Under the pieces are notes generated by a model that did no database searches, was not told the DNA's origin, and saw only the letters and a list, made by a program, of their open reading frames with translations. The position numbers were made by a program, and so were the translations under genes. Of a DNA stretch of 64,000 nt, positions 1 through 11,088 are shown in pieces (the stretch's first letter is position 1; every line of letters starts with the position of its first letter). This DNA is from Pyropia haitanensis (lineage: Eukaryota > Rhodophyta > Bangiophyceae > Bangiales > Bangiaceae), in assembly GCA_008729055.1 (NCBI GenBank), contig SDUX01000008.1:3249756-3313755 (forward strand), read 5' to 3'.

Positions 1-46
1 TTGCGAACCTCCGTCCATGTGTAATTGTGCTTGTGCCATCGCTGTG

Positions 47-413
47 TAGTGCTGTCGAGTTTACCGCCACGTACGGAAAAAAGCAGGAAATTTCTTTCTT
101 GCGCGCACAGAGGCCGTCAAGGCCGTTTTCTTGAAAGAGATCTTTCCTTTCATTTCCATCGCGAGACCCACCACGTGGCACCGCCCACGCCCTCCTATTG
201 GCAGATACATGAAGCGGAGCTCGTATCTCCCTCCGATTGCAAGTCTCCTGGTGTGTAAGGACGCTTCTCCTGCGCGGCATTCGCCAGCCGTCTGCCTTGA
301 GAGCCGCAGGCGCCGCTGCTGGCGCCGCCGCCCATCTGACAGTGAATGGCCTGACTGACCTTCCCGTAAATCCCCTTCATCGCAATTTTTCCCCGGAAAG
401 GAGGACATCTCTA
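47..413 (+). mobile_element. 367-bp hAT-like MITE, copy 1
   Basis: This element is the exact reverse complement of 27464-27830. It is flanked by a perfect 8-bp direct repeat, tcgctgtg at 39-46 and again at 414-421, which I read as a target-site duplication. The termini are TAGTGCTGTC at the left and, read inward from the right, TAGAGATGTC; both fit the short imperfect YARNG-type ends of hAT transposons. No transposase is encoded, so it must be non-autonomous. It sits about 1.3 kb upstream of the REJ-domain gene. Confidence 0.85.
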
Positions 414-421
414 TCGCTGTG

Positions 422-921
422 GCACCTTCCAATCGGGTTCTCGAATTCCGAAGGCGCTCGCGCTGCTCTTCCCTCTGACGTGGCGTAGCGCGGCCTCCTC
501 ACCGCGCGCGCGTCCGTGACCACTCCCCACCGTTGTGCCTTGCTCGCCCTTACCCCCCCGCCCACGTCATGAGGCGGGTGGATTGCACGCTGCGGCGGCG
601 CTGCCGCTGCTGGCGGAGCGGGCGGGGTGGCACGGCGGCTCTGTGGGGAGTGTCGCGGCGGTAGCATGGGCGCCGCGCGGCGGCTGCCGCCGCTGGCCGC
701 CTCCCGCACCCGCCTGGGCGCCCCTGTCGCGGCTTCCGGGCGGCTGGCACGCCCGTCGCGGCGGCTGCTGACGCCAACGCTGCAGCCGCAGCTGGTGTGG
801 TGACGCTGCAGCCGCAGCTGGTGTGGCCGCACCCGCTGGGGAGGGGGGTGGCGACGGATGCCACGGGCTGCATGATGGCGGGATCATGGTGAGAATAGAG
901 GAGGAGAGCGGGGGAGCGGCA

Positions 922-961
<40 letters not shown>

Positions 962-1669
962 GCGCCCCAAACTCGAGTCCGCCATTCCCGCGTGGCGTGT
1001 CCCCGGCGGCGGGCCCCCCCTCGCGGGCTGCCTCCCCGTCTGTGCGAGCGGCGTCGCCGCGCCGGGTGGGAGCCCGCGGCGGGGCAAGGGCGGGAGTGGA
1101 CGGCCCGGCGCGGCCTGGCCGCCGCCGCCCCCCGGCCAAGACCCGCCGCACCGGCGCGTCCGCACCCCTGGGCGGGCAGCAAATACGACCGGCGGCCCGC
1201 CCGCGTCGCGCGCGCACGGTGAGCGGCAGCGGCTCGCCGGGCGGTCGGTGCCGCCCGCTCCACTGCGTTTTGTGTGTGGGTATCTGCCTTTTCCTCTGCG
1301 CGCGCGCGCACGCCCGCGGCCCACTGCCGACACTGGGCACACCCCGTAGCGTGTTGTCGTCGTCTTGCTCCTTCCGGCTGGTTTTTCCCCGCTCTCCCCC
1401 CCCCTCGGCCCAAGTGTTTTCTTTTTTTTTTTCGTGTGCCGCCCCGCGGCCGCGCGCCCCCTGCCTGGTCGCTTGTAGGGGGGCGCGCCCGCCTGCCGAT
1501 GCGGTTTGGCGACCCGGCACGGGGGAGGCACACCCACCGCGGCGGTAGCGGCGGCGGCGGCGGGCGTGGCAACGCTGCGGATGGGCTCGCCGCCGGCGGG
1601 GTGGGGGCGGCGGCAGCGGGAAGGCTGCAGCGGCGGCAGGTGCGGCGGCAGCGGCGGCGGCAGCGGCGC

Positions 1670-1700
<31 letters not shown>

Positions 1701-1730
1701 GGCAGCGGCAGCAGTGCCGGCGGCGAGGCG
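422..1730. other. Intergenic, GC-rich upstream of REJ-domain gene
   Basis: No credible gene. The stretch holds a direct duplication of roughly 24 bp around 778-824 (core gctgcagccgcagctggtg), a (GGC)n run at 915-960 and a T-rich tract at 1420-1435. It probably contains the promoter and 5' leader of the downstream gene. Long open frames here are low-complexity Ala/Arg/Pro/Gly readings of the base composition. Confidence 0.5.
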
Positions 1731-2231
1731 ATGCGCCGCCGCCGCCCGTCCCCGCGGCTCGTGACGGTGGCGGCAACGGCGGCGGCGGCGGCGGCGGCGG
1801 CGGTAGCGGCAGCTGTGGTGTGCGCGTCTGGCTGCGCGAGGCTGGCGGCCGGCCAAGCGGTGGCCGCGGCGGGTGCGCCACGACCTGCCGCGGCGGCGGC
1901 GTCGCCGTGGGAGGCAACCCCACGGGTGGCGGCGGGCCACCCGGGCGCGCCGCCGTCAACGTTGCCAAGCCGGCCCGCCTCGCGGTTGCGGCCACCGGGG
2001 GCGGCGGCGGCGGCGGCGGCGGCGGCGACGGCAACGGCGACGGCGCCCGCCACGGCACACACCCGGTCGGCGGCGCGCCGGCGTCACCACAGCCTGGGGC
2101 GGCACCACCGGGGCGGCTCGGTGACCCGCCGGGCGTCCCTGTCGGCGTCGCCTGCGGCGGCCCGTGCCGCCGGCGACGCGCCCCGTCTGCAGCGTGGGCC
2201 TGCCGGCCACCCCCGGCCGACGGCGACGGCG

Positions 2232-2267
<36 letters not shown>

Positions 2268-5200
2268 TCGCGGCCCCCGCGGCCACCAGGCGGTGCGGCG
2301 GTGCCGACAGCCGCCGCGGGCGCACGGGCGCGCGCCGCGCCGGCGGCGGGCGCCGCGCCGGCGGCGCCCCCCCCCCGCCGGCCCGCCAGCGCGCCGCGTC
2401 GGCGCGTCGCGGCGTCCCGGCAGCCGCCGCCGCGTGGCGCCCCCTCCCCGCGGCGGCGGCGCGCGTCGCCGCGGCGGCCGCCGCGGGCGGCACCCCCCCC
2501 CACGGGCGGGCCACCGCCGCCGCCCGCCGCGGCGGCGGCGGCGCCCCGCCACCGGCGGGCGTCGCCGGCTCGGCGTGGCGCGCGCGCGCCGCCAGCGGCG
2601 GCACGACACCCGGCGGCGTCGCCGCGGTCGTTGCCGCCGCCGCTGCCGCCGCGCCAACGACTCGGCGGGGCGGCGGCGGGCTTGCCGCCGCCGCTCGCGC
2701 GCGTGCCGCGGCTGTCGGTGGACTCTGCGCTGCGGCCGCACCCGCGGCCGGCGCGGCGGCGGCCGGCGCGGCACGCGCCTGGCGGGGCGGGGCGGGGTGG
2801 CGGCGGTGGGGGTCACAGGCGGCACCCGCGGGGCCGCCAGCATGCCCGCCGGCGGCGGGCAGCGCGTGGCCACGGGCATGGCGGCGACGGGGGCGGCAGC
2901 AGCGGCCGCCACCAGTCGGCGCGGCGGCCAGGCATGGCGCTTTCGAACATGGTGGGTGCAGGGGGGGCGGCGGCCGCGGCGCGTGTTCCCGGCTCACCCA
3001 GCGCCAGTCGCGTCCACGCGGCGCCGCGGGTGGTGCGCCCCGGCCTTGCGGCCGACGGCGACCCGCCGTGCAACTGGACCTACACGGGCGCGCCCATCCG
3101 GCAGGTGCTCCAGGTCAATGGCTCGACGGAAGACATTGTGCAGCTGCTGTTGTGCCCGCCGCGGCCCTTTAACGGCACGGTCTATGACATTCGGAACTAC
3201 ACGGTGACGGCGACCTCATCGGCGACCGACGTGCTGGACGTGGTGCGGGGGGACCTGGACCTGACCTCCACCACCGCCGCGTTGGCGTCGGGGCCCTCTG
3301 GCTACGCGTGCCGCAACGTGTCGGTGGTGGCCGCCTTTGACCGCTTTGTTGGCGACACGGAGCTGGCCTTTACCGCCGAAGCGCCGCTGGTGAACGCGAC
3401 CGCCGGCGGTCCAGGCAGCGTATGCCACGTGACGGTGGCTTTTCGGGTGGTGGGTGTCACCGTCTACCACACGCCGCAGTCACCCGAGATGACCGTGGAT
3501 GTGGGGAAGGGTGACCCGCCCCCTCTGACCGTGGATGTGGGGAACGGTGACGCGCCCGCTCTGACCGTGGATGTGGGGAACGGCGGCACGCCCGGTGTGG
3601 TCGTGGGCGTGGGGGAGGGCGACACGCGCAGCCAGTCTGGTGCGCCCGGCTCGGGTGGCCGTGGCGCTTCCGGACCGGGCGCCCCGGGCGCTTCCGGGCA
3701 AGCTCCATTGCCGACCCCGCCCTCGCCTTCATCCCGATCACGTCAGCCCTCTGGCCGCGTCATGTTCTCGGGTGTCAATGCCGACTCGCCAGTGGTTGTC
3801 CCCTACGCCAGCCTGGGCCGCGCGCCCATCAACGAGTACGCGGTTCGAGTGCAGCTGCCGCACGACGGGCCGATACGTGTGTTGCCAGGTGGCGGCGGTG
3901 GGCTGGCGGGGGGACGGCGGCTGGCCGCGGCCGCGCCTCAGCTGGCCGACGTGGCCCTCTCGGTCTACCCCCACGGCTCGCCGCTTCTGCCGTTCCAGGC
4001 GCGTAGCTGTCGCGTCGCGGTTGGCATCAACATCCTGCGGGCTGGCCGGTCCTTGCCGCGCGGCTGCGGCCTGTCACTGGCGAGTGAAGGGCCCACCGTG
4101 ACGGACGACAACGCCGCGACGTTCTCCTTTCGGATCGCCCCCTACCGTACCGGCTCTGTGGGGGTGCACCTTCTGTGGGAGGGGCTTACCGAAGGCTGGG
4201 AGGCGGTATTTGGCGGGGAGGTGTACGAGAACTTTGTACCAATCTTGGTGACGGGCGCGCCGCCACCGGCAGTCATGAGGATCCAGGCTCCACCGCTGTT
4301 GCACCGAAATGGCGGCGAGCAGGTTGTGCTGTCGCTCCTGAACATGGACGGTGCCGTGAACACCCGCCTCGCTGTCGAGGGGGTGGCCGTCCCGTATCCA
4401 ATGGTGCCGGGCTCGCTCACGCAGGTGCCAGGCACTGATCTGGGTCAACCAGTGTGGACCTCCGCTCACCTGTCGTCCCCAGGGGAGGGGCAGTTGCTCA
4501 ACTGGACTGTGGAGGTGGAGTTTGGTGCACCACGCCAAGGCCAAGTTGTCACCGCTGTGGACATCACGGACCGCTTTGGCTCCAGCGACAAGCCCGTGGG
4601 CGTGTCGGGCACCCGCTTGTCCTACGAGGACTCCCAGCTGAGGCTGGACCGTGTGGACCCACGGTATGAAGACGCCGGCGCGATCATATCCCTGGACGGC
4701 TACTTCCATGCGGGCAACACGACGGATGGCATCTTTGTGGTGCTCAACGGGCGGGTTTTGCCGACCGCCGCCGTGCTGCGCAAGAACGCAACCAACATCC
4801 AGTTTGTACTGCCTCCCCGCAGCGAAGTGGGCTCCTCCTATGACGTGGCCGTACAAGTGAAGGCAGGCGCCGAACTGAGCAACACTCGACCGTTTGGCTA
4901 CATCCTTCGTGACTTTGGAGCGACCATTGACGTGGCGGGTGCCAGCTTGGACGCTTCGCAGTCGCTGTACGTGATTGGCGGTTGTGCTGAAACGCGCTTC
5001 ACGGCTGTGCTGCCATCGGGCATGTCTGCCAACGTGACGTACGCGTGGCGGATCCTGTGGCCGGAAGCGCCCGACGGCAGCCTGTCGCTGGACAAGCTGG
5101 GGTCGTCGATGCGCACCAACGTGTCGACGCTCGTGCTGCCGCGCAGGTTCTTCCCGACAAAGCCCTTGGCGCACGATGACAAGGAGTCAACGGGGGGTGC

Positions 5201-8200
5201 TCCCCGGCTGCCCGACGACGCGTACACCTTTACGGTGGAAGTGCGGGCAACGTCCACGGCATCATCTGCAGCAGTGGCCCGCGCCGGGGTGCGAGTTCGC
5301 ACGACCAACACGCCGTCACTGGGGGTGGCCATCCGTCGGCCCCCTCCGCGGTCGGTGGCGCGACCCAACGTGCCCCTCCGCCTGTCGGCGGTGGTGACGG
5401 TGCCGCCGCGCGAGTGTTTTCCCAACCTCACCCGGTCAATCACGTACGTGTGGACGTACGAGGGCGTGACGCGTACGTTCACGTCTTCCAACATGTCGGA
5501 GGCGACTTCCGCGGACGAGCGGGTGTGGGGCAACTCGTCAGTGCCAGGAAAGCTGGGCCGGGAGCTCATCATCCCGCAGCGCGGGCTGCGGCTCGGTGAC
5601 CGGCCCGTGGAGTTGTACATCTTCCTCACCGACCAGCCAGGCGTGTTTGGTTATGCGGTGCAGACCGTCTCGGTGCACCAGTCGCCTCTGGAACTGCGGA
5701 TTGGCAACGGCGAGGCCGGGATCACTCGGGACGGTGGGCGGGGGTACACTGTGTCAGCGACGGGGTCGTATGATCCGGACGATGCGTTCTTGCCCGCCGA
5801 GGTGCCGCCGTCGCCGATTGCGTATCGGTGGGAATGTCGCATGGGTGTGGCCGCCGACGCGCTGACACTCGATTGTGACGACGGACTGCTGCCGCGAAGG
5901 GCACTGCCGCCGCCCATGGGCAGTGACGGCCAAGGGACCGCTGCCAACGGGACCGCTCCGACCGCATCCGCCGGAAACGGCACGGAGGTGACCAACTCAA
6001 CCGCGAATGGCACGACCTCGGCTTCTTCTGGCTTTGGCAACGGCACCGCGGCTGCCACCTCCAATGGCACGCTGTACGTGTCCGACACTCCGGTATTCAA
6101 CGTCAGCGCTGCGGTGCTGGGCGAGGCGCGGCTGCTGCTGTTTGGCGACCCCTCTGGCGACGACACGGGGGAGCCCATCTTTGTGCGCTATCGGCTGATG
6201 GGCGCAGCGGGTGGTCGGCCGTGGGCAGCGGTTGAGCAGATGGTACGCGTTCTGCCAGCGGACCGAGCGGGTGGCCACACGAGCGTGGCGTCCCTGGACG
6301 GCATTGTGATCAAGGGTGCCGACGGGTCGGTGGCCTACAATGACGCTGTCGAGTACTTTGATGACGTGATCGTTGTGCCGTCCACCTCTGAGCCCGTCTC
6401 GTGGTCGTACCGAGTTGTGGATCCACCTGGCCTCGACAAGTTCCTCGACAACTCGGCCAACTTTGTGCCCTACTCGGGTTATTGGAACGTCGAGTCGCTG
6501 GCGCCGCGGCTGCCGCTTGGCCTCCGCGCCTTTTCTTTGTCGCCCAACACCCGCTACGCGATCGAGGTGCATGCCTTCTCGGCAGCAGGTAAGACCACCG
6601 ACGCCCTTAGCGTGGTGTCCTTCACGACGGTCGAGGAGCCGCGGCTGTTGCTGGAGCCAATGCCCGTCGTCGAGGGCGACACCCACACCTTGTTTACTGT
6701 GTCGGCGCAGACGAACCTCCCCTACAGCAGCTTCCTGTATTCGTTCTCGTATGTGGACGAGGACGGGGTCGAGTCATCCTGCCTTGACTGCTCTGGCGGG
6801 AACGACGCACTCTTCCGCGTCGCCACACCGGGCACCTTCACGGTACGAGTTCGTCTGTTTGACGCCCGCGGCCAGATGCCGCTGCATATGGCCGACTATG
6901 ATGAGCCGCTGACTGTGCGCCTGGCCGGCTCGGGGCCCGGTAGTACCAATGATCCCTCCTTGCAGCTGACTGCTCGCGACCACACGGGCAGCACCAGCGT
7001 GGTGACCCAGTACACGACGGCCTTTGACGATGCTTTTGTTGCCGGCGACCACTCGGAGTACGAGTACTTGACGTCGGTGCTGGTGCGGGCTTTGCGGGTG
7101 GAGCCGCCGTCGGGCCACCCAGGCAGCGTCCTTACCGAGCTTGAGACGGTCTCGTCGTTGGTCGGCAACGCGGCCGCCACGCTCCTGTCGATCGTGGAAA
7201 ACACGGCGCCGACGGCCATTCTTTGCAAGAGCTACTTGCGGATGGCGGCCGAGATGGCGTGCCTAGACTCGTCGATTCTTGCCGACACGACCCTGTACAC
7301 GCTGCTCCGGGTGGTGGACGGGGCTGTGTCGGCGACGCCGCCCAACGAGCCGTTTGACATTGTGGATGAGCTCAGCCTCTTTTACAATTGCTCATCCACG
7401 CTGGTGGCGGAGAAGGCAGCGTCCCTGCCGGTGCCGGTGTCGGCGTCGGCGTCGCCGCTTCCCCTGGCCGCGGCGACGACGGCAGTGACGGCGGCGCCTT
7501 CGGGGACGCCTCCCGCATCCTCCTCCTCCGGCGCCGATGGGGGCTCGGGCGGTTCGCGCAGCCCCGCTTCCTCATTTACGCTCGGTTCTGGTTTGCCAAC
7601 AGCAAGGCCACCCACTGCCTCCTCGGCCACACCCCCCGCTGCTCTCCCCGTGGCCGTCCGCGACGGCGTGCACGGTACGACGACGCCGCTGGCGCGTATG
7701 TACGGCGCCCCCGACAGGGCGTCGGCAATGACCAACCTGGTCATTGACGTCTATCAGCTGCAGATGCAGCACTTGGTGGCGGCGGCGTCCAAGAACCAGC
7801 CGTGCGGATTTGTACAGCGCTTGTCGACGGTCGTTGTGCCGGGCACGACGGCGTCCATGCGGGCGAATGCCGTCACCATGGCGGTGCGTGGAACGGGCGG
7901 AAGCGGTGGATCGGCGGCGGCGGTAGACGTAATGCCGCGATGGTTGACGCCAGCCCAACGGCGGCCGCCGGCTGGCTCAGCCAGTGACGGCGACGGCGTC
8001 GGCGGTGGCGGCGGCGGCGGCGAAATCGCGTCTCGCTCTGGGGCGTCAGTGCACGACGAGGGCAAGGCCACGCCCCACGTCAACCACGTGGTGCTGACTG
8101 TCGCGGTGCTCTGCAACCCTGAGCAAGGCAGCAGCCTCCGTGGGGAGGACACAACGCTCCACTGGTGCCCAGCCGTCTTCAACAGCACCCGGGAGGACGC

Positions 8201-8996
8201 GCCCGTCGAGGCGGCGCTGCCCGCCGGCGCGCCGACGCCGACGCCGTCGCCTACACCGGGCGTCCTGCCCGGCGCGGTGCGGCCGTCGCTCGGTCGCCGC
8301 CGCGTCTTTTCGCTGATGGAGTCGGCCGACTATGTGGCCATGTCGCGCCTGTACGGCGGCAGCGCCGGCACCGATGCGCGCTTCTCTACCCAGTTCAACG
8401 TCACCGAGCTGGGCGCCGACAGCCGGCTGGCGCGCATGACTTGGCCGACGCCACTGCCGGCCGACTGCTTCCGGCTAAACATGAGCCTCGCCCGCCGGGA
8501 TGGTGCGCCGCTGGCCGGCTGCCGCGACGCGGTCGGCTACCGCCTCGCGCCCGTCAAGCAGCCGTTTGCGACGGTCACCCGCGGCGACGGCTCGTACGCG
8601 GTGAACCGGAGCGCCCCTGGCTCGACCGTCCTGTCCGCCGATGCCACCAGCACGGTGGCCCTAGCGACCGCCGCCGTCGGCCTGTACGGCGTGCGCGCGA
8701 CGCAGTGCCCGTACGGCCTGACGGCGGTCGAGGTGGACCTCGGGCTGGGTGACCTCCCGCCGCCGCCCGGGGACGGCGGGCCGCGCGGCCACCACGGGGT
8801 GCTGGTCGTGTGCGTGCTCGTCGGCGCGTTGGGCGTGACCGTTGCCGCCGCGGCGGCCGCGTCGCGGCTGGGCGGCGCCCCCGGGTGGGGCAACAGCGCC
8901 GCCGTGCAGACGGTGGAGGCCGGCAACGCGGGCGTCGCGTCGCCGGCTGGGGAGGTGGGGGCGGCGGGGGGGGGGGTGCCGGCCGCGCCCGTATAG
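1731..8996 (+). CDS. Large REJ-domain type I membrane protein (polycystin-like ectodomain)
   Basis: I start this at 1731 because that methionine opens a signal-peptide-like stretch (MRRRRPSPRLVTVAATAAAA followed by an Ala/Val core ending near a Cys). The open frame reaches further upstream but only as low complexity. The product is about 2,421 residues. Residues ~50-400 are Ala/Pro-rich; from ~440 the sequence is a normal extracellular type with many N-x-T/S sites. Four ~12-residue repeats (TVDVGNGD type) lie near 586-635. An NGT-rich mucin-like patch lies near 1404-1450. The middle (about 1240-1720, including SATGSYDPDD followed by a Y-x-W-x-C motif) resembles the REJ (receptor for egg jelly) domain of polycystin-1 family proteins. 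One hydrophobic helix lies near 2356-2379, then a short tail, so no polycystin channel is present. Role is unknown; a cell-surface or fertilisation/adhesion receptor is inference. Confidence 0.75.
3486..3629 (+). repeat. 36-bp tandem repeat inside the REJ-domain gene
   Basis: Three clear copies and a fourth degenerate copy of a 36-nt unit containing gaccgtggatgtggggaa. Each unit encodes 12 residues of the type TVDVGxGDxPxx. The repeat keeps the frame and adds an acidic, Gly-rich linker to the extracellular part. Confidence 0.8.
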
Positions 8997-10353
8997 CGGC
9001 GCGCAGGTTGTCTGGGGGCGGGGGGGGGGGGGGGCGAATGGGGGGGGGGCAGGGTGGCGGGGGGCACGGGGGAGATGTTGTCGAGTGGGTGTGTTCCATC
9101 ACTTTTCAACACGGCCGGTCGTGTACCCTGCGTCCACGGGCGCTGACCTTGAGCGTTCGGCATAGACGTACGTTTGGACACCCGCCTCAGTCGGTGGAGA
9201 TCGGGGCGCCTCGTATGGTCACAGCAGAAGGCTTCGTGGCCCTGGCGATGGGGTTGGCGGATCCATCGCACCGCCCATGACATGGACCAATGGGGTGAGT
9301 GCACGTGAGGCCCCTGAGTGCTTGTTTCTAGCTAGAGCATCCTCGTCATCCGCGAGCCGCTGCCGCCGCCGCTGCCGCCCCTCCCCCCCCCTCCCCCCCA
9401 ACGTCGCTGGTGCCACCTGCAGGGGACCTCCCCCCCTCGTCCCCTCCATACCCTCCCGCCATAGCCCTGCCGTCGTCACGGCCACGGCCCAAAAGTCACC
9501 CTCCTCACCGCCCTGACGACAGCCCCGGCCGCCGCGGCGGCCACCCGCCTGGGCGCACCCACCGCCGCCGCTGCTGCCCATGGACCCACCACCGCCACCA
9601 CCGCCGGCACCACCACCCTTTCGCCTCCCCCGCCACTGTGGCGGCGCGCCACTGGAAGGGGCGCCGCCGTGCACTGCCGCCGGCACTGCCGCCGCAGGCC
9701 GCCGCTTCCCAGTTCCCCCAGCCCCCGCTTTCACAGGCGGTGGCGGCGGCGGCACGGGTGGGAGCGGCGGCACGGTGGGGCGCGGGGGAGGTGGGGACCC
9801 CCGCACACAGCCCCTCCTGATCACCGCCCGCTCGTGGGCACGGCCACTGTCTGGGCACCTGCCGCTGGGGCGGCCGCCACCGCCACAACGGCGGCTCCCC
9901 TCTGCGGGGCCACGACCACCACGATTTCTTCTTGCCGTTCTGTTGGGGGTCCCCGTCCGCCCCACCACCACCGCCGCGGGCAACTACCACTGCCGCCGCG
10001 ATCCTCCCATCCAGCCCGCCACAAACTCTCGGCACGCATCGGTGTGGTCTGCATGGGTGCGACGACATCGCAGCCTCTCTCTATAAGGCGCCACCGCGGC
10101 GTGCAGACAAGCACACTGCCACGGTCATGTGCAACGGCAAGACGGCGGCGGAAGAAATGCCGCTCCGCCGGTGTCGTGACTCCCCCTCGTGACCGGCGTC
10201 GTGGAAATGGTCACAGGAGTAGACATGGGTGGTGTGCTTGGAAAAAAATAAATAAGGGTTCTTGTATCACTGTCACTGCTCGCCGTGAGACGGTCTCGGC
10301 CACGACCGCCTTGGGTCGCTGTCCTGCCCCCCTCCCCCCTGCCCCACGACCAG
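8997..10353. other. Intergenic, low complexity
   Basis: This follows the stop of the REJ-domain gene and lies between its 3' end and the 3' end of the oppositely oriented secreted-protein gene. It contains poly-G runs (about 9017-9050) and Pro/Ala- or Gly-rich open frames that do not look like proteins. I see no gene. Confidence 0.5.
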
Positions 10354-11088
10354 TTAATAGCAAGTAGCGTCGGGCGCCCTCTTCATGACCTCGAGGTTGG
10401 CGCACTTGGGGCTGCCCCGCCCCGTCGTCTTGCACTTGTGGAGACCAAAGTGCGCAATCTGCACCTTGTTGCTCCGCCCCGAGATGCGGAACTCCACGAC
10501 CTGCCCCTTCCACAGCCACGGCGTGATGAGCATGTGCGGGTCGTGGTCGACCGTCCCGCCGCCCCACACAAACGCGTTGGCCCCCCGGTTCGAGTAGACC
10601 TTGAGCCACCGGTCACCAACGCCAATGATGCTCCCAAAGCGCTGCTTGCCAATCCCCGCCGGGAAGCGCACCCAAAAGTCGTTCCAGTCGGTCGTGTGCG
10701 GCGCGGCCATGTCCGCGCTCCACCGGTACCGCCCGTCGGCGGGCACCCGCACGCGGTAGGCAATGACGCCCGTCCCCGCGCGGATGGTGCCCTTGCTCCA
10801 GTTGTTGGCGCCAAAGATGAGCGTCTGCATGTTCTTGGCCGCCGAGTAGGCCTTGGTCCACGCTCCCGTCCACACCTGGTTGCCCTGCACCGCCGCGGCG
10901 GGGATCTTGATCGCCGTGCCGTAAGGCGCGTGCCACGCCTTGTCCGACGGGCAGGCGCTCATGCGGGCGGTGGTGGAGGGGAGGGCAGCGTCGGCCGCGG
11001 CGGCTGCGGTGGGGGGGGGGACCGCCGCCCCGTGGGCAACCGTCGCGGCGACCAGGAAAGCCACCGCCGCTACGGCCGAGCGCACCAT
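10354..11088 (-). CDS. Small secreted protein, possible carbohydrate-binding fold
   Basis: The methionine at 11088 opens a clear signal peptide (MVRSAVAAVAFLVAATVAHG), so I choose it over the longer low-complexity open frame upstream. The protein has about 244 residues. The mature part has a ~40-residue Ala/Pro linker, then one compact domain rich in Trp, Tyr, Asn and Gly, with motifs such as YRVRVPADGRYRWSADMAAP, DWNDFWVRFP and FVWGGGTVDHDPH. Paired cysteines occur near both ends. The pattern of aromatic residues on short beta-type segments resembles jelly-roll carbohydrate-binding modules, but I cannot assign a family. A cell-wall or extracellular-matrix role is inference. Real coding DNA is likely because codon-position composition and residue diversity contrast sharply with the flanks. 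Confidence 0.7.
   Translation of the reverse strand: MVRSAVAAVAFLVAATVAHGAAVPPPTAAAAADAALPSTTARMSACPSDKAWHAPYGTAIKIPAAAVQGNQVWTGAWTKAYSAAKNMQTLIFGANNWSKGTIRAGTGVIAYRVRVPADGRYRWSADMAAPHTTDWNDFWVRFPAGIGKQRFGSIIGVGDRWLKVYSNRGANAFVWGGGTVDHDPHMLITPWLWKGQVVEFRISGRSNKVQIAHFGLHKCKTTGRGSPKCANLEVMKRAPDATCY

Noticed and set aside
1506..1730. Upstream extension of the REJ-domain open frame
   Set aside because: The added residues are Gly/Ser/Ala low complexity; the methionine at 1731 directly starts a signal-peptide-like sequence.
550..2997. 815-codon open frame on the minus strand opposite the REJ gene start
   Set aside because: Translation is Pro/Ala/Arg/Gly-rich without domains; it is the complement of (GCC)n coding and low-complexity DNA.
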